Assembly (NCBI RefSeq): GCF_905475465.1
Contig: NC_062256.1
Span: forward strand, 1,993,662-2,057,661
DNA length: 64,000 nt
Source of the DNA: Pieris napi
Taxonomy: Eukaryota; Arthropoda; Insecta; Lepidoptera; Pieridae
Reading direction: 5' to 3'
A model generated the notes under the pieces. It searched no databases, was not told where the DNA came from, and worked only from the letters and a program-made list of their open reading frames with translations. Each line of letters opens with the position of its first letter. Position 1 is the stretch's first letter. The translations under genes and the position numbers were made by a program. Of the stretch, positions 9,841 through 22,500 are shown in pieces.

Positions 9841-11556
9841 TGATCTGGCTACTTTATCCAACATAAGTACGTTTTTGATCGAACAGTGTCATTCAACATT
9901 CAATTCAACACTAATGTTTAGATTTTTACGTTTTTTAGATTTAGTTTTAATGCTGCGTTTGTTGCTGCCTATATTTATGTTCCTTGATTTTTTTTGTTTC
10001 CTATTTCTACATCGAAATATTAAAATTACTTTATTCGTGATGATGTGTATTGTATCTTCATACTTTTCTCGTATTTTTAAGTGTATCTCGTTTTAGGACT
10101 TATAAAATAAATGCTAATCATTTATGAGAGGATTCAATAATATCCGCTTATCAATTAATAATTTGAACGTCCACCACGACGGTAGGTAGGTCCTTTCACC
10201 CTCTTAATAAATATAAACTTACCAAAATGATCAGAATTTATATAAAACGGCACTGTTGCATTAGGCCAGTAGACGAAATTACGTTGCGGGAGAACTGTAA
10301 GTATAATCAATTTTACAAGTATCTGTTACATTATTCATTGCCCAACCCAAATGTAACCCCATGGCACAATAGTTTATAGATTTTTCACGCTATCCACAAA
10401 TCGTTTCATTCATAAGCAACCAGATCTAAGCCCCACTAGAACTAATTATTAAATTAAGTCATTTTTTAATCCTCATTTTGCATCAATGAAAAAAAAACAC
10501 TTTTAAAAGTTAAGTTAGTTGGCTTAATCAAAATGTTTAGTTATATTTATCAGAACAAATTTGTTTTAATATTGGTGACGATTTAAAATAAGAATGAAAC
10601 TCTTGCCACGTTTTTTTTATATTCTGCCGCTTAAAATTGCGCGCGGTTTCTAAAAACAGGACCATTTTGCGTCCCACAGTTCATTTTGGCGACACCGGGA
10701 CTCGTAATTGGAAAAAGGAACAATCCCGTTCAAAACGGGACGTCTGGTCACGTTAACCATGACCTACAATCGTAATATTTCGTCCAGGTGGACTATTTGT
10801 TAAATCTGATTGGATGAGAGAAGAGCCGATATCAATAATTGTAACGTCTTCTTGGAAGAAACACAATTTAATGTATCAATACTACGTATAATATACGTTA
10901 TGGAGTCGCAAAAATATAATTCCTAACGTCCACGACCAGATTCTTTTAGGTACCATAAATTGAGACAATTTTATATGAGACTGTTTCATTTATATTCATA
11001 AGTGCCTACCAATCCGAAACAATAATTCATCGGAAATAGAATCTACATATTCTGCGTTATATACCTACTCAATAATTAGAAAAGATTAAAATGTTTTCGT
11101 AAAATTCAAGTCAAACTGTGGCAAGCAGTTTCCTCCTCGTTAATTCCCTGTAGCATGATGATAGATAATTATCTATCTACGCTATAGGTATAGCGCTATT
11201 CGACACACCTGAGATTAACCAGTTCGACAAAATAAACTAATTTTCTTATCATTTGAAATATACTTACGTTCGTCATCAAAACTCTCTATTTTACATTTAA
11301 CTAATATAAAATTACTAAATAGAAAAATTAAATAAAATTTCGACATTATTCTGGCGAATTTCCTCTTTGAAATGCAGTTTCATTTGTTTTTATTACGGCT
11401 CGTAAAAGTTAGTAGAGCTTGTAAAACTGTGATTAGATTTTTTATTATTTACTTGCTCGCTCACATGTACTTTTGCAAATTAAAAAACGATAGAACGCCA
11501 ACGCATTGATGAACATAATGTACTTTTCGAAGTTATGACATTAATATAAAGCATAG
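9841..11556. other. Long non-genic stretch
   Basis: About 1.7 kb with no convincing exon, RNA gene or repeat edge. A phenylalanine/leucine-rich open frame at 9800-10096 is a product of T-rich sequence. Confidence 0.5.
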
Positions 11557-12082
11557 ACTAAAGCCGAATTTACATTACGAAACTAGTGGCTCGGAATTAG
11601 TTTTATGACATAAATTTCATCAACAATTTCACGTGTAAATTTACAGTTTCATAATGCATGCATCGGTTTCGCGACACTGGATAAATTTCGTGCCATGCGC
11701 ATATTTTTTGTAAAACTAATGTCACGCAACTACTTTCACGATGAAAACGCGACACGAAACTAGTGTCGCGAAAGCATTTGCACAGGGCAGACGTGTGTGT
11801 TTGAGTGCATCGTGCAGCTAAATGACCGCCAAAATGGCAAACCAACGTTGGTCAGTTGATAAAAATATAATTTTCGAATTTTATATATTAACATCTGTAC
11901 CACGACGTTCTGCATCGCAAAATGAAGCTTTGATGTTGACAGAGCCATGTCGTTGGTGATACTGTTGATTTCACGACACTATTATTTCTTGTTAAAGTAG
12001 TTTCACACGTGCTGCAACTATTTTCATGAAACTCATTCCAACATGCATAACACTAGTTTCGTAATGTAAATTCGGCTTTAGT
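11557..12082. mobile_element. 526-bp MITE with about 30-bp terminal inverted repeats
   Basis: Left end ACTAAAGCCGAATTTACATT (continuing through CGAAACTAGTG), right end the reverse complement. Several further short palindromes (CACTAG/CTAGTG, TCGCGA) lie inside. TA dinucleotides flank both ends, so a TA target duplication is possible. Small open frames inside on the minus strand are incidental. Confidence 0.8.
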
Positions 12083-12139
12083 ATATACTAAGTGTATGAT
12101 ATAAAGTAACTAAGTCATCACTCATCAGTATGCCGGAAT

Positions 12140-12565
12140 AGTATCGAAAGGAGTGTTCTAGGTCTTAAATTGAAAGATAGAGTAAAACTAGAAGAAATAA
12201 AGGACATGACGAAGTTTAGAAATGCTTACTTCTAGTAAATGATTGAAATGGAAATGGACGGGACACATTATGAGAGAAGATAAAGATAGTGGACGAAGAA
12301 AGTGACGGAATGGCTCCGTCGCTATGACAAAAGAAAACGAGGAAGACAAATAAAAAGATGGGAAGATGATGTGCGAAGAGTAGCTGGCCCTATGTGGCTA
12401 CGTAAAGCTAGAATCAGAGAAGAATGGAAGCCCTTAGAGGAGGCCTATGTCCAAGGACAAGCTGTAGAACAGAAACCAACCAACCGGCTTGCCGATTAAT
12501 TATTAGTGTTAATTTTTTGTATGTACTAATAGGTATAAGTAATTACAGCAATAAAGGCTTTTATT
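12140..12565 (+). pseudogene. LINE 3' fragment with C-terminal coding remnant
   Basis: Plus-strand frame GKRKRGRQ-like: KRKRGRQIKRWEDDVRRVAG, then PMWLRKARIREEWKPLEEAY. This WEDD..AGP.W..AR.R..W..LEEAY pattern is the familiar C-terminus of insect non-LTR reverse transcriptases. An AATAAA and T-rich microsatellite follow near 12551. No reverse transcriptase domain remains. Confidence 0.75.
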
Positions 12566-12785
12566 ATTATAATTATAACTAAGTCATCAAAGGTCCAATT
12601 TTTAAGTTTCTAGATTGAGTAACAAAAACCCTGAGAATTTTTTAAATTATTAATAGTCATTTTATATTTGTCTATATAGAACTGATGTGAAGGAACAAAA
12701 TCTTTGCTTTATGATAGCACTTGACAAAACATTTGGGGGTTTTTAATAAAACACCATTTGAAATCTACACATTTAATCCTATTAT

Positions 12786-14142
12786 CTATTCTATAGCTTT
12801 CCTCCCTGGCAAACCTAATAACTTCCTCACAGCTGTATCGTAATTGTTTAATGTCTCTTCGCTTTCACCATCATTAAATAAACTAGACACTGCCAACTTA
12901 TACTCTTCTCCATGATCTATTACAGATATATCAAAACTCTTGTATTCATCTTCACTAAGTGCTTTATCTTTATTACTACAGTGGTGGTACCAATTAACTA
13001 AATTCTTCTTAGACTGATTATTATTCCAGTCATAATACTCCATATCAGCTTCCATTTTCTCTTTCTCCCAATCTTCAACTGTCCATGCCTCATGATAAGT
13101 TGCTGTTAGCAAATAATTAACGTAATCCAAATTCTGCCTGCGCATGGGACACCTATCAGCTGTTAAAGTTATTAAATCTGTTTTCTCATCGTAATGGTCT
13201 CCAACTAACCTTAAAAACTTATCTTTAGCATGTTTGTCTAGGTTCAAAGTAGATAACTTGACGCGTAATGTCACAACTCTGGCTAATGGGTTCCTTATAG
13301 TGGGGCTTGCGTGGCAGTAGTCTGATGTAATAACCTCCACTGGATAGTGTTTTTCAATTGCTTCCTCAGAGTTAAGAAGTTTTGGCCATTCTGTGCAGAA
13401 TTTTTTTATTGCTTCACACTGGGTTTTAATAACAGGTGGAGTTAAATGCAAAAAATTGGGTATTTTCATAAGTTCGGCATTTGCCTTTTTGCCAGGTGGT
13501 ACTTGGCCTTTGGGAACATAGCCTTGACGAATTGGTAAAGGAACAGTAGATGGGTGAAATGATCGTGGACCAGGCCAGACATTACCCCAATTCTGAAAAA
13601 GAAATTATATATAAAAATAAATGGTTCATTAAAAAATATTTTAATAATAATTGTCAATTTCTTTCTAGAATGTATTACAGGGTTGTATTATATGAGAATG
13701 AACTGAACACATTTCATCAGGTATTTCTTTAATTTGATCTTGATATGTTTCTACAAATCTTAATGAACTTATAATATCTTAAATTCCATCTTTAAAATAT
13801 TCAAAACATGCCAGCCAGCCAAGCTATATTTATAATCTAAGAGTATAAAATCTTGAGGTTGAAAATTAACATTATTATTATTGTACACTTCAGTAAAACC
13901 AGCCTGTTTTATTCAATTTGAATAGTTTTTACCTGATCTGTAGACATTTTCTCAGCTCTGTCAGCAGGGACATCTATCCTCCGAGCAACTCTCTTCTGCT
14001 GTTTATCTCTTTTTTTAAGTATATCCAGAACACGAAACTCCTCTTCGCTTTCGTGGTTTTCTGCCACACTTGAATTTAAACGCCATAGTATTTGCTTTTT
14101 GAATATTGATCCAGGCCTATAATGTTTAATGAATAGCGACAT
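12786..14142 (-). CDS. mRpS35: Mitochondrial small ribosomal subunit protein mS35 (MRPS35)
   Basis: Two exons, 13933-14142 and 12786-13592, join in phase 0 across a GTAAAA donor and a CTTTTTCAG acceptor to give 338 residues. Family hallmarks seen: NWGNVWPGPRSFHPSTVPLP right after the junction, LTADRCPMRRQNLDYVNYLL, and TATYHEAWTVEDWEKEKMEA. The basic N-terminus (MSLFIKHYRPGSIFKKQ) suits a mitochondrial targeting peptide. The protein belongs to the small subunit of the mitochondrial ribosome. Length is close to the family norm and nothing is missing. The gene is divergent to ZF-A, starts about 1.08 kb apart. A short intron of 340 bases holds no recognised repeat. Confidence 0.95.
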
Positions 14143-15220
14143 GTTAGCTTTAATACTGATTTATGTAATTTTTATAAAAATCTCATTTTTATTTTGAAAA
14201 TATTTAGAAATAGGTTAGATTTAGGAAGTAGGTAAGATCTTAAAAAAATTAAACATCAAAATCTAGGTAATTGCGTTTGGCAGTTGTCAAACCTGACGAA
14301 GCAAATATGACTGCTGAGTGCTGACTGATGACAATTGACAATATAATTATACTGAAAATCACCAAAAATAAAAATCGTAAGGTACGTCTAAGGATTAGAG
14401 CCCTAAGATATAATGTCGATATTTAGCGCTGTGACTTGTAAATGAAATACGTAATAGAATATGGATTTGACTTATCGCGGCTCTGATAGGAATACTCAGG
14501 AACAGACTTAGCGTTAATAGCAATATTAAGCTTAACTAATGTAAGATTAAACTACATTTTCGGATTCAATCGCGACAGGCTTAAATTGTGCAATGATCGC
14601 AATTAGTACGGTTATTTCAAGTGTTGCCTCGTTGGATTTCAGTGGGCATCTAGACTTCACATGTTACATTTTAAGACGAATCACTATTAAATAATCCTAA
14701 AAGAAATAATTTTAGGTTATTAATAAAGTCGCTATTTTCGTTAATCATCTTTTTTTAAATAAACAAACTATTTGAAGCATCATCCCATCGCATTACGAAT
14801 AAAGTTATTCACAAAACCATCCGTTTCAAAATTTTGCTTTCGGAGGAACGGTAAGGAACACTGATTTAAAATGTAATTTCTGAACGCAGTTCTCTCTTCT
14901 CGCAGTACCCACAGATCTGCCTAACCGACACGGGACATCGTTGACCGAGTGAAGGTATACTATAAAATATAATCCTTCAAAATTGACATTGCATGCTATT
15001 GAATTAAGTGGTCGTTCAATATTTTTTCTTTTTCTAACTGTTAAAAAACAAGAGAGACAAAAGACATGTCAGTTGTGAGAACGCATGCCGTACATTTTCA
15101 GTGAACCGGTTCAATTAAGAACTTTCATAGTTATAGGTATCTTCCATGTTGTTTTATTTTGTTTTGTGACGATTTTCACTATGTGAATTGATTAGTGTAT
15201 GTTTCCAAATGAAATAAAAA
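14143..15220. promoter_or_regulatory. Shared 5' region between mRpS35 (minus) and ZF-A (plus)
   Basis: About 1.08 kb separating two divergent start codons, with no coding exon. The segment from about 14983 onward is repeated, diverged, from 35142 in front of ZF-B, so it marks the 5' edge of the duplication that created the ZF copies. A promoter for ZF-A (and possibly a bidirectional one) must lie here, but no core element is clear. Confidence 0.5.
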
Positions 15221-16584
15221 ATGGATAATGATGGAAGAAAATGTAGAAAAACGAAACTTGTTCCACGCGAAGTTAATGAATCGGACGAAGAAATTTTTGC
15301 ATTGCAGGTAGTACCTCCATCTTGCTTAAAAAGTTATGTAGGTAATTCGAAAACGTAATCCATCCTTTTAGCAAATTTTTGATTATGATTATGATTATAA
15401 TCTATAATTATAATTGTTTATTGATTTCTGTGTAAAGGTATTAAAACATTTATTGTGCATATTTGTAGGTACATGTTGGTTATTGATTTTTTATGCTTAC
15501 CTACCTACCCTATTTTTCATTTACAGATTACGTAATACGCTTATATTAATTATTGGTTTTTGGCATTTTATAGTAAATATATTGTTTCTTAAACAGTAAA
15601 TTTGTATGATGGTATGAAACGTATAAAGGTTGTTGCAATGCTGGAAATTTGAACTAAAAAAATTGACATCTCATTTTTAAACAAAATAATTTAACAATGC
15701 TAGACTATTGAACAATTATTTTAATTATTACGCAATTTTTTAAGGTACCCTCTCCAATTAAACTTTTGATTAATATAGACTAACTTACAGAAAATACTTA
15801 TCTTGCTATACGAATGTTTAATGACACAATAATGTACCAATCTTTAGGTAAATTAAGGAAGTATTAATAAATCATTAATTATTATTTTGGGTTGAATGTC
15901 TATACTTACCACTAAATTTGTTTGAACTTAACAAACCCACAAGACTGCAGGCTGCAACATCTTAGTTATTAAAGTTTTGACTTACTACTTTAATTTATAT
16001 AATAAAATATGTATTATATCTAATTTCAAATTATTATAATTTGAAAAGTATATAAAAAGATTTTAACGCATTATCATATTTCAATACATGTTTAAGTGGT
16101 CTGGGTAAATAGTAATAAGTCACTAGCTGTATTTATGAATCTTGGCCTTGGATTTCTGGTTTTGAAATCATCTTAAAACATTTTTATTCACGATATTTTA
16201 CTAATTCACTATTTATATTTTGTTAATTTAATTTATAAATAACTTATACTGACTATTATCAAATATTTTTATATGAGTGTTTTAATTTTTCAGAGTGTCG
16301 TGGAGAGTACATTAGCAAGAATTAAAAGACCATGTAAAAAAGCACTTCCTGTAGTAGCTATTGCTACTCAATCTAGTCAAACAAACACAAATTCCATTCG
16401 GGAAAATCCAGGCCGAAGTAATACTATGCCTATGAATTTTGACATTAAGATAGAAGTAGAGAATGTTGACGAGAATGCAATAGAAAAACAGCATGAAATA
16501 ATAAGTTGGAGGGAAATAGTGAAAAAATCTAATGAAATTTATCTTCAATCCAATAATATTTGTGATAAAATACTACATGGACAG
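15221..16584 (+). CDS. ZF-A exons 1-2: start and conserved N-terminal linker
   Basis: Exon 1 (15221-15307) encodes MDNDGRKCRKTKLVPREVNE plus nine residues, in phase 0, ending at a weak donor GTAGTA. Exon 2 (16294-16584, 97 codons, phase 0 both ends) has SVVESTLARIKRPCKKALPV, then a SUMO-type FDIKIEVEN (K81) and a predicted helical block EKQHEIISWREIVKKSNEIY. Exon 2 recurs at 36700-36979 (ZF-B) and 56449-56742 (ZF-C), so it is a core part of the family although it carries no finger. Confidence 0.82.
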
Positions 16585-19500
16585 GTAAGCTTTAAATAAA
16601 TTAAATTTTTAGTTATGATATATCAGTTCTTAATCAAGCATGTGCCATATGTATGGTAGCTATTTGATAGTCTCCACAGTGGCACATGTAACCTGGAATG
16701 GCCGAGTTTGATTCCTAAATAATAATTGTTTTTAGATTTGAAGGTATTAAGATATTCATTAATCATGTCATATGACCTAAATATGTTTCATACATATTTC
16801 TTTTCTGTATTTTTCATTTCTTTAGGTAGTAAAAGATGCCTCTGAGAGAAATTCACTATAATGATAAAATCAATTCTCATTTTTTTATTTTATTTTTATT
16901 AAAGAGAATACACACCAATTGACCTAGTCCCATGCTAAGCTGGTGAAGCTTGTGTTATGGGTACTAGGCAACGGATATACGTACATATTATAGATAGATA
17001 GACATATAAATACATATTTAAAGACCCAAGACCTAAGCACAACACCAAATGCTCACCACATCGATGTTCGTCTCAGCCGGGGATCGAACCGGGACCCATG
17101 GATTCGCAGTCAGGGGTATTAACCTCTAGACCAATGAGTCGTCCAAATTTAATTTATTACATTAAATGTAACCTAGATTGACTTCCTTTAAGACGTGTTT
17201 TAACTGTCATTTACATAGCTAACATTGAGTATATATAAAAAAAAAACCAAATTATTTTGAATAACTCTTTATGCCATTAGTTTGGTGTAGAGCCTTTCTT
17301 TGAGCATTAAAACTTGTTATATTTCTGTATCTACCCAACATCCAAAATATTCCAGGGCCACGATACAGATAAGAGGATAACGATAGCCTATATACTATAA
17401 CAAAATATGTCTCTATTAAATTTAATCCACTTCCGTCACTAGCGATTGCAAAGTCAATCAAAATTTCGTAATACGCAATTCCAAGTTAACGACGTTGAAC
17501 TGTTTTGATATTATAGGGTACTAATGCTAGAAGTATTGAGATCTTTTAAAGAGTTATTTAATTGTGTGGTAAGCTTTCAGGTAGTTATTATAGGAGATTT
17601 TTGTCAGGATTATGTCAACAACATTAAAAAAAATTATTTTTTATTTTTATAAATATATTACATCAAGTTTTAATATAATTTAGTATTATGAACAATACAC
17701 TATTCTGCGGTTTTATTGTTATTTTAAGATAAGTATTTCGCCAGTTCTAAGGCAACAGTCATATAGCGTAATCATGCAAAAAAATACGAATTTAAGGCTA
17801 GCATTCTAGATCGTCACTCAAACTTAAATTTGGTTTTTAGAGCTGTCAAAGTCATCATAATCTCATCTTGGGTATTGTTATTATTACTAAATATTTGAAA
17901 TAATAATTCCTATTTTTTACAAAGTATTGACGCGGTTTATAAATTACATCTCTCGCATTTACTCAGTTATTTTCTAATCTTTAAGCTTTTAGTCTAACAT
18001 GTATATTATATGGTATTTAAAATTCTTAAACTTTTTGGGTTGGGTTCGCGGGAGTCAAAGCGCTAAATTTCGTTCATAAATATAAGATTTAGGTTTCTCA
18101 CATTATTTTAATTTCAATGAAGCAGTTATCTCTATATATTGACAGTACAAGCAAAGATCCTGAATTAAGATTTAGTCTACAATAAATTTCTGATCTTGCC
18201 ACTAACATATCTGTTTCTATATTTTCTTTGATAACTTGTCAGGTCCTCAACACATGCAAACCGGACGTAAAAGTATTCGTTAAAACGCCCCACGAGAAAC
18301 TATTGGACCGAGTATTCACAAGATGGTGCGATTGGGCCTCCCTCACAGAGGAGCCCAAAGATCCGCCGTTATTCTACAAATGTTACATTTGCGATATGGC
18401 GTGGTGGCACTTGGCCGACTTCCGCGACCACATACGAACCCACGAGCCTTCGAGCCTTCGCGTCGTTCTAGAAATGAATGACTACGTCGAGTGCAATATT
18501 GTCGCTTACTATAGCAAATCGGCGAACAAGTACATCGCGAACATAGAAGGGAAATGCTGGAAATGCGGCGAAAATGCGTTCGAACATACGAAATTGAAGA
18601 ACTGTGTCGGATGTAAGAAACGGTTCTACACGTGCAGCAAGCTACGCCAGCACCAGTGGTACTGCGAGGGGTTCAAAAAGATGCATCTAGAACTTTTCGC
18701 CTCAGCTGAGAAGATATTTAAATGTCACCTGTGTCGGTTTTACTTTTTCAAAAAGGAAGACAGTATAGAACACATGATATTGCGGCATTCTGTGCGGTCC
18801 GATGTGCCCATACCGGGTTGTGCTGTTTGTGAGAAATGCAAGGACCTGATTTCCTATGAAGATGATCATGTTTGTGAATCTAAAAGGTATGTTACGACGT
18901 GTGGTGCGTGCAAGAAAAGGGTCACCGAAAGCAGTGCTGCATTCCATCAGATTGAAGGGAACGTCACCTGCTCTGTGTAAGTTGTTTTGTTATTGCTTTA
19001 TTTAACAGTAAGGCCTTTAATCTTGGTGCCTGAAGGGCTACATCTCGAATTTTGGAAATCAAATTCAAATATTTATACATATATAAATTTTGTAAAATTT
19101 CCCTCTAGAAAAAAAGTCTCTATTTCAGAATTTATTTAAAGGCAATGTAAAAACTTCTTGTATAAAGCTTCTTTTTTTTTCAGATGCAAACTGAAAATAG
19201 TAAATAGTTGTTCAACACATCTCCACGCACTTCGTCATACGATGAACTATGGATTGGCGTACAAGTGCCTCACCTGTAATTTTTTTATAATCTTTGACTT
19301 GGAACAGATTCAAAAACACAAAATGTTTTATCATTCCAATCGTGACTTTGATTATGATCTTGTAAGTATTCATTTTTTATTACTTTAATTAGGTAGAACA
19401 GTAGAAGAAGCTGGCATGCCTTAGACCCAAATCGACGACGTGTGCCAATGGACTTTGTATCCGGCTACTAAATAAATTTAAAAAAAAAATCGACGACGTG

Positions 19501-22500
19501 TGACAGCTACAGAAAGAACACCTATAGTCCTTTTCATGAAAGAAGTCCCCCAGACGCGGCGCTGCAATCGCATAACGTAATGTTGCCATTTATGCGTAAC
19601 AAATTTACCTATTTCATTTAATAATAATTATAGCAGATGTAATTTATCAAATAATATTATTTTCTGCATACTTCGATGAAACAATATTTCAGTTATGTAA
19701 AAAGTATATTTTCATTTACTTATATTAGCGGTGTTCTACCTACTTATACGGAAAAGATGAGAAAATAGGGTAAAGAAAAGCAATACAATTTTTTATTCAG
19801 AGTTTTATTGCATAATTGTTGGGTTACAATTTATTTCGAAGTACACGCCGCTATTATACCTTCGTTTATAATTCTTGTTACAGTTTTCTCTGACACACCT
19901 GCAATTGAATTTAACAATTATTTTAACAATTAAAAATAATAGTAACTTTAAGTTTATAATGCTTATGTAATAAGTATATGTTTTAATTTCAGTTACCTAG
20001 TTTCATCACGTTATGTATTTATTCAATTTTGTCGCAAAAACGAATTTACATATATCATAAAAGTCCCATCAATACAGCAAAAAAATATTAAATGGCAACT
20101 CTAAAAAGTACCCGTTATGGCGCCAACTCTCTTCCGAACATTGTTTAGTGGTATTAAAACACCTTGATTCTTATGTTCCGCTTCACAGAACTCTTTCACC
20201 TTTAATATCATTTCTCGAGCCGAACTTTTTACAACTTATGGCATTGTAATCAATCTTTAAAATGCACTAAGCTAGTTAAAAATTCACAAAAATCTACCAC
20301 AACAAACGAACTTCATAACATCGACGAATGACAACATTGCCGACCTGTCAAATTTAGTTCCAAAAATCGCCGCGGGACTTCTTTCATGAAAAGCACTATA
20401 CTTGCTTATTAGAAATGATTGATTAACAGATACAGAAATCTGAAGACCAGATCTAAATATTGAAGCGTCACTGTATTTTTAAGACAGATTATGACAATAT
20501 AATAAAATATTTTACGTGATTTTGGGTTCAATTTCCAGTAAAATAATTGTTTCTTTTGTCCATTGGTTAGCAGGAATAGTAAGCTGATCAAAAATTACCT
20601 GTAAAACATACGATTCCCATCCTCTATTGAAGGATTTTAGTAGTCATTGTGTTATTTATACTGCCTTCAGCTCAATTCAGATTCATTTTAATTTGCTCAT
20701 AATATATTAATGTGGTGTCCTTACCAATTAAAATATTTTTTATTTTAGATTTCCGTCCCAAAAACCATTGTAGATAGGTTAAAATCTACGCCAGCCAAAC
20801 ATGATTGTGAGTATTCTTGTAAAACATACATTTTACCGTATAAATCATATTATATCCTTTCTGTTTCTTTCCCTTATTCAAAATTTATATTTTACAGCGA
20901 CTGTTGATAGTCCAATAAATACTTTACTATTGCCTAATGATACTCAAGATATGGTGAACGATATAGATGACGATGATGATGTCATCATCATTGATGATGT
21001 GCCAGAAGTTATTGTTATACCATCTGATGACACACCTAACGATGATCTCCCTTGTGTGATTGCTAATATTAAATCCGAACCACTTGAAATTGAATTACAA
21101 ACATCTAAAACAAAACATACTGTTACACCACAAAATGTTTTTGAATGTAAAACAATGGAAATCCAAATACCTAAAGACACAAAAGACTTATTAGATTGCC
21201 ATTCAGATGGAAACAGAATTAGTGATGATGAAGTAATATGTATTGATGAAATTAAAAGGGAACCTAATAGTGAAGTGGCCGTGGAATCTACACATAACAA
21301 TTTAAATAAAACTACTACACATAGACGCACGCAGTATGTACATGGTAAAGCAACATCAAACACGCAAATTGTAAAAGCTACTCCGGAAGATATCGCAAAG
21401 TCATTGATTAATATTAAAAAATCAATGGATATTACATATAAAGAAATGGAATTCATGAAAAAATATATAAATCACTCCAGCACAAATCAGACAGAAGTCG
21501 ATATAGAAAGAATGCTACCTTCAGCGTTTGTGAAAACGAAATGTTCGGAAAGCCCTGAAGTGATACAGAAGATACAAAAACCGAATAAAATTAAAAAGTT
21601 GAGACAATACAGACCTAAGATTAAACAGACTGTGCTAACGGACGCTTCTCGACATTCAGAATCCGATGTTAAAATCGAAGTTATAAAAAGTGTAGACGTG
21701 GTGGAGAAAGAGAAACTAATAACAGTCGACCTAAGTGATACACAATTGAATGAACAGAAACGAGAAGAAGGTAGACCGGCGGATATATCTAATAATTTAG
21801 AACAAATTACTCCAAAAGAATCTGAAGTATCAGAACCGCTAAAGGTAGAAAAATTAGTAGACACGGTTGTCGAAATCGATATCCCATGGGATGCTGTTCC
21901 AATAAAGGAAGAAGCGGATCCGGAAATGGATTTAAAATTATCGGATATCAGAAGGATATATCATATCGATGTTAATGTCGGTGAAAACGAAATTGATGTT
22001 AAGCGAGAAATTAATGAATTCGATCTAACCGGACAAAGCGAGAATTGGCACCAAGACAACTCTGCTTATAATGTAAGTAATAATAAAACACCAAAAATAA
22101 CAGAATACTTTAGCAAATTATATTTAATCTGTATAACACGATCATAGACATATTTTCTTCAAATATCAAAACTTTTACTAAATACTTGGTTCCAACACAA
22201 ATCTACATAGTAATAATAATAATTCAAAGTTGCACCAGCTGGTACTTTCCTCTATCGGGTCACCGGTGCAACCAGGCGCAAACTCTTTAATAAGCGCCTG
22301 TGTACTTGAACCCCACGACCCAAGAGTCTCTACTCCAAAGGGAACAAATCGAAGTTGGAGGAAAGACTCTTATATTTGAGCTGTTTATTATATTCCGCCT
22401 GCTCTGCGGTCGCGCCAGCTTTTGTGCTTGTCCAAAGGAGGTTATACTAGGCTCACATGTCCATACAAATAGCATCCCATCCTCCAAGAGATCAAAGACA

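Noticed and set aside
9800..10096. 98-codon Phe/Leu-rich frame resembling a membrane protein
   Set aside because: Product of T-rich sequence; starts in a repeat and has no homology that I recognise.
11603..11948. Minus-strand frames of 62-80 codons
   Set aside because: Inside a MITE with terminal inverted repeats; no family resemblance.
20944..21864. Serine/isoleucine-rich minus-strand frames opposite ZF-A exon 6
   Set aside because: Shadow of the acidic, GAT/GAA-rich plus-strand exon.
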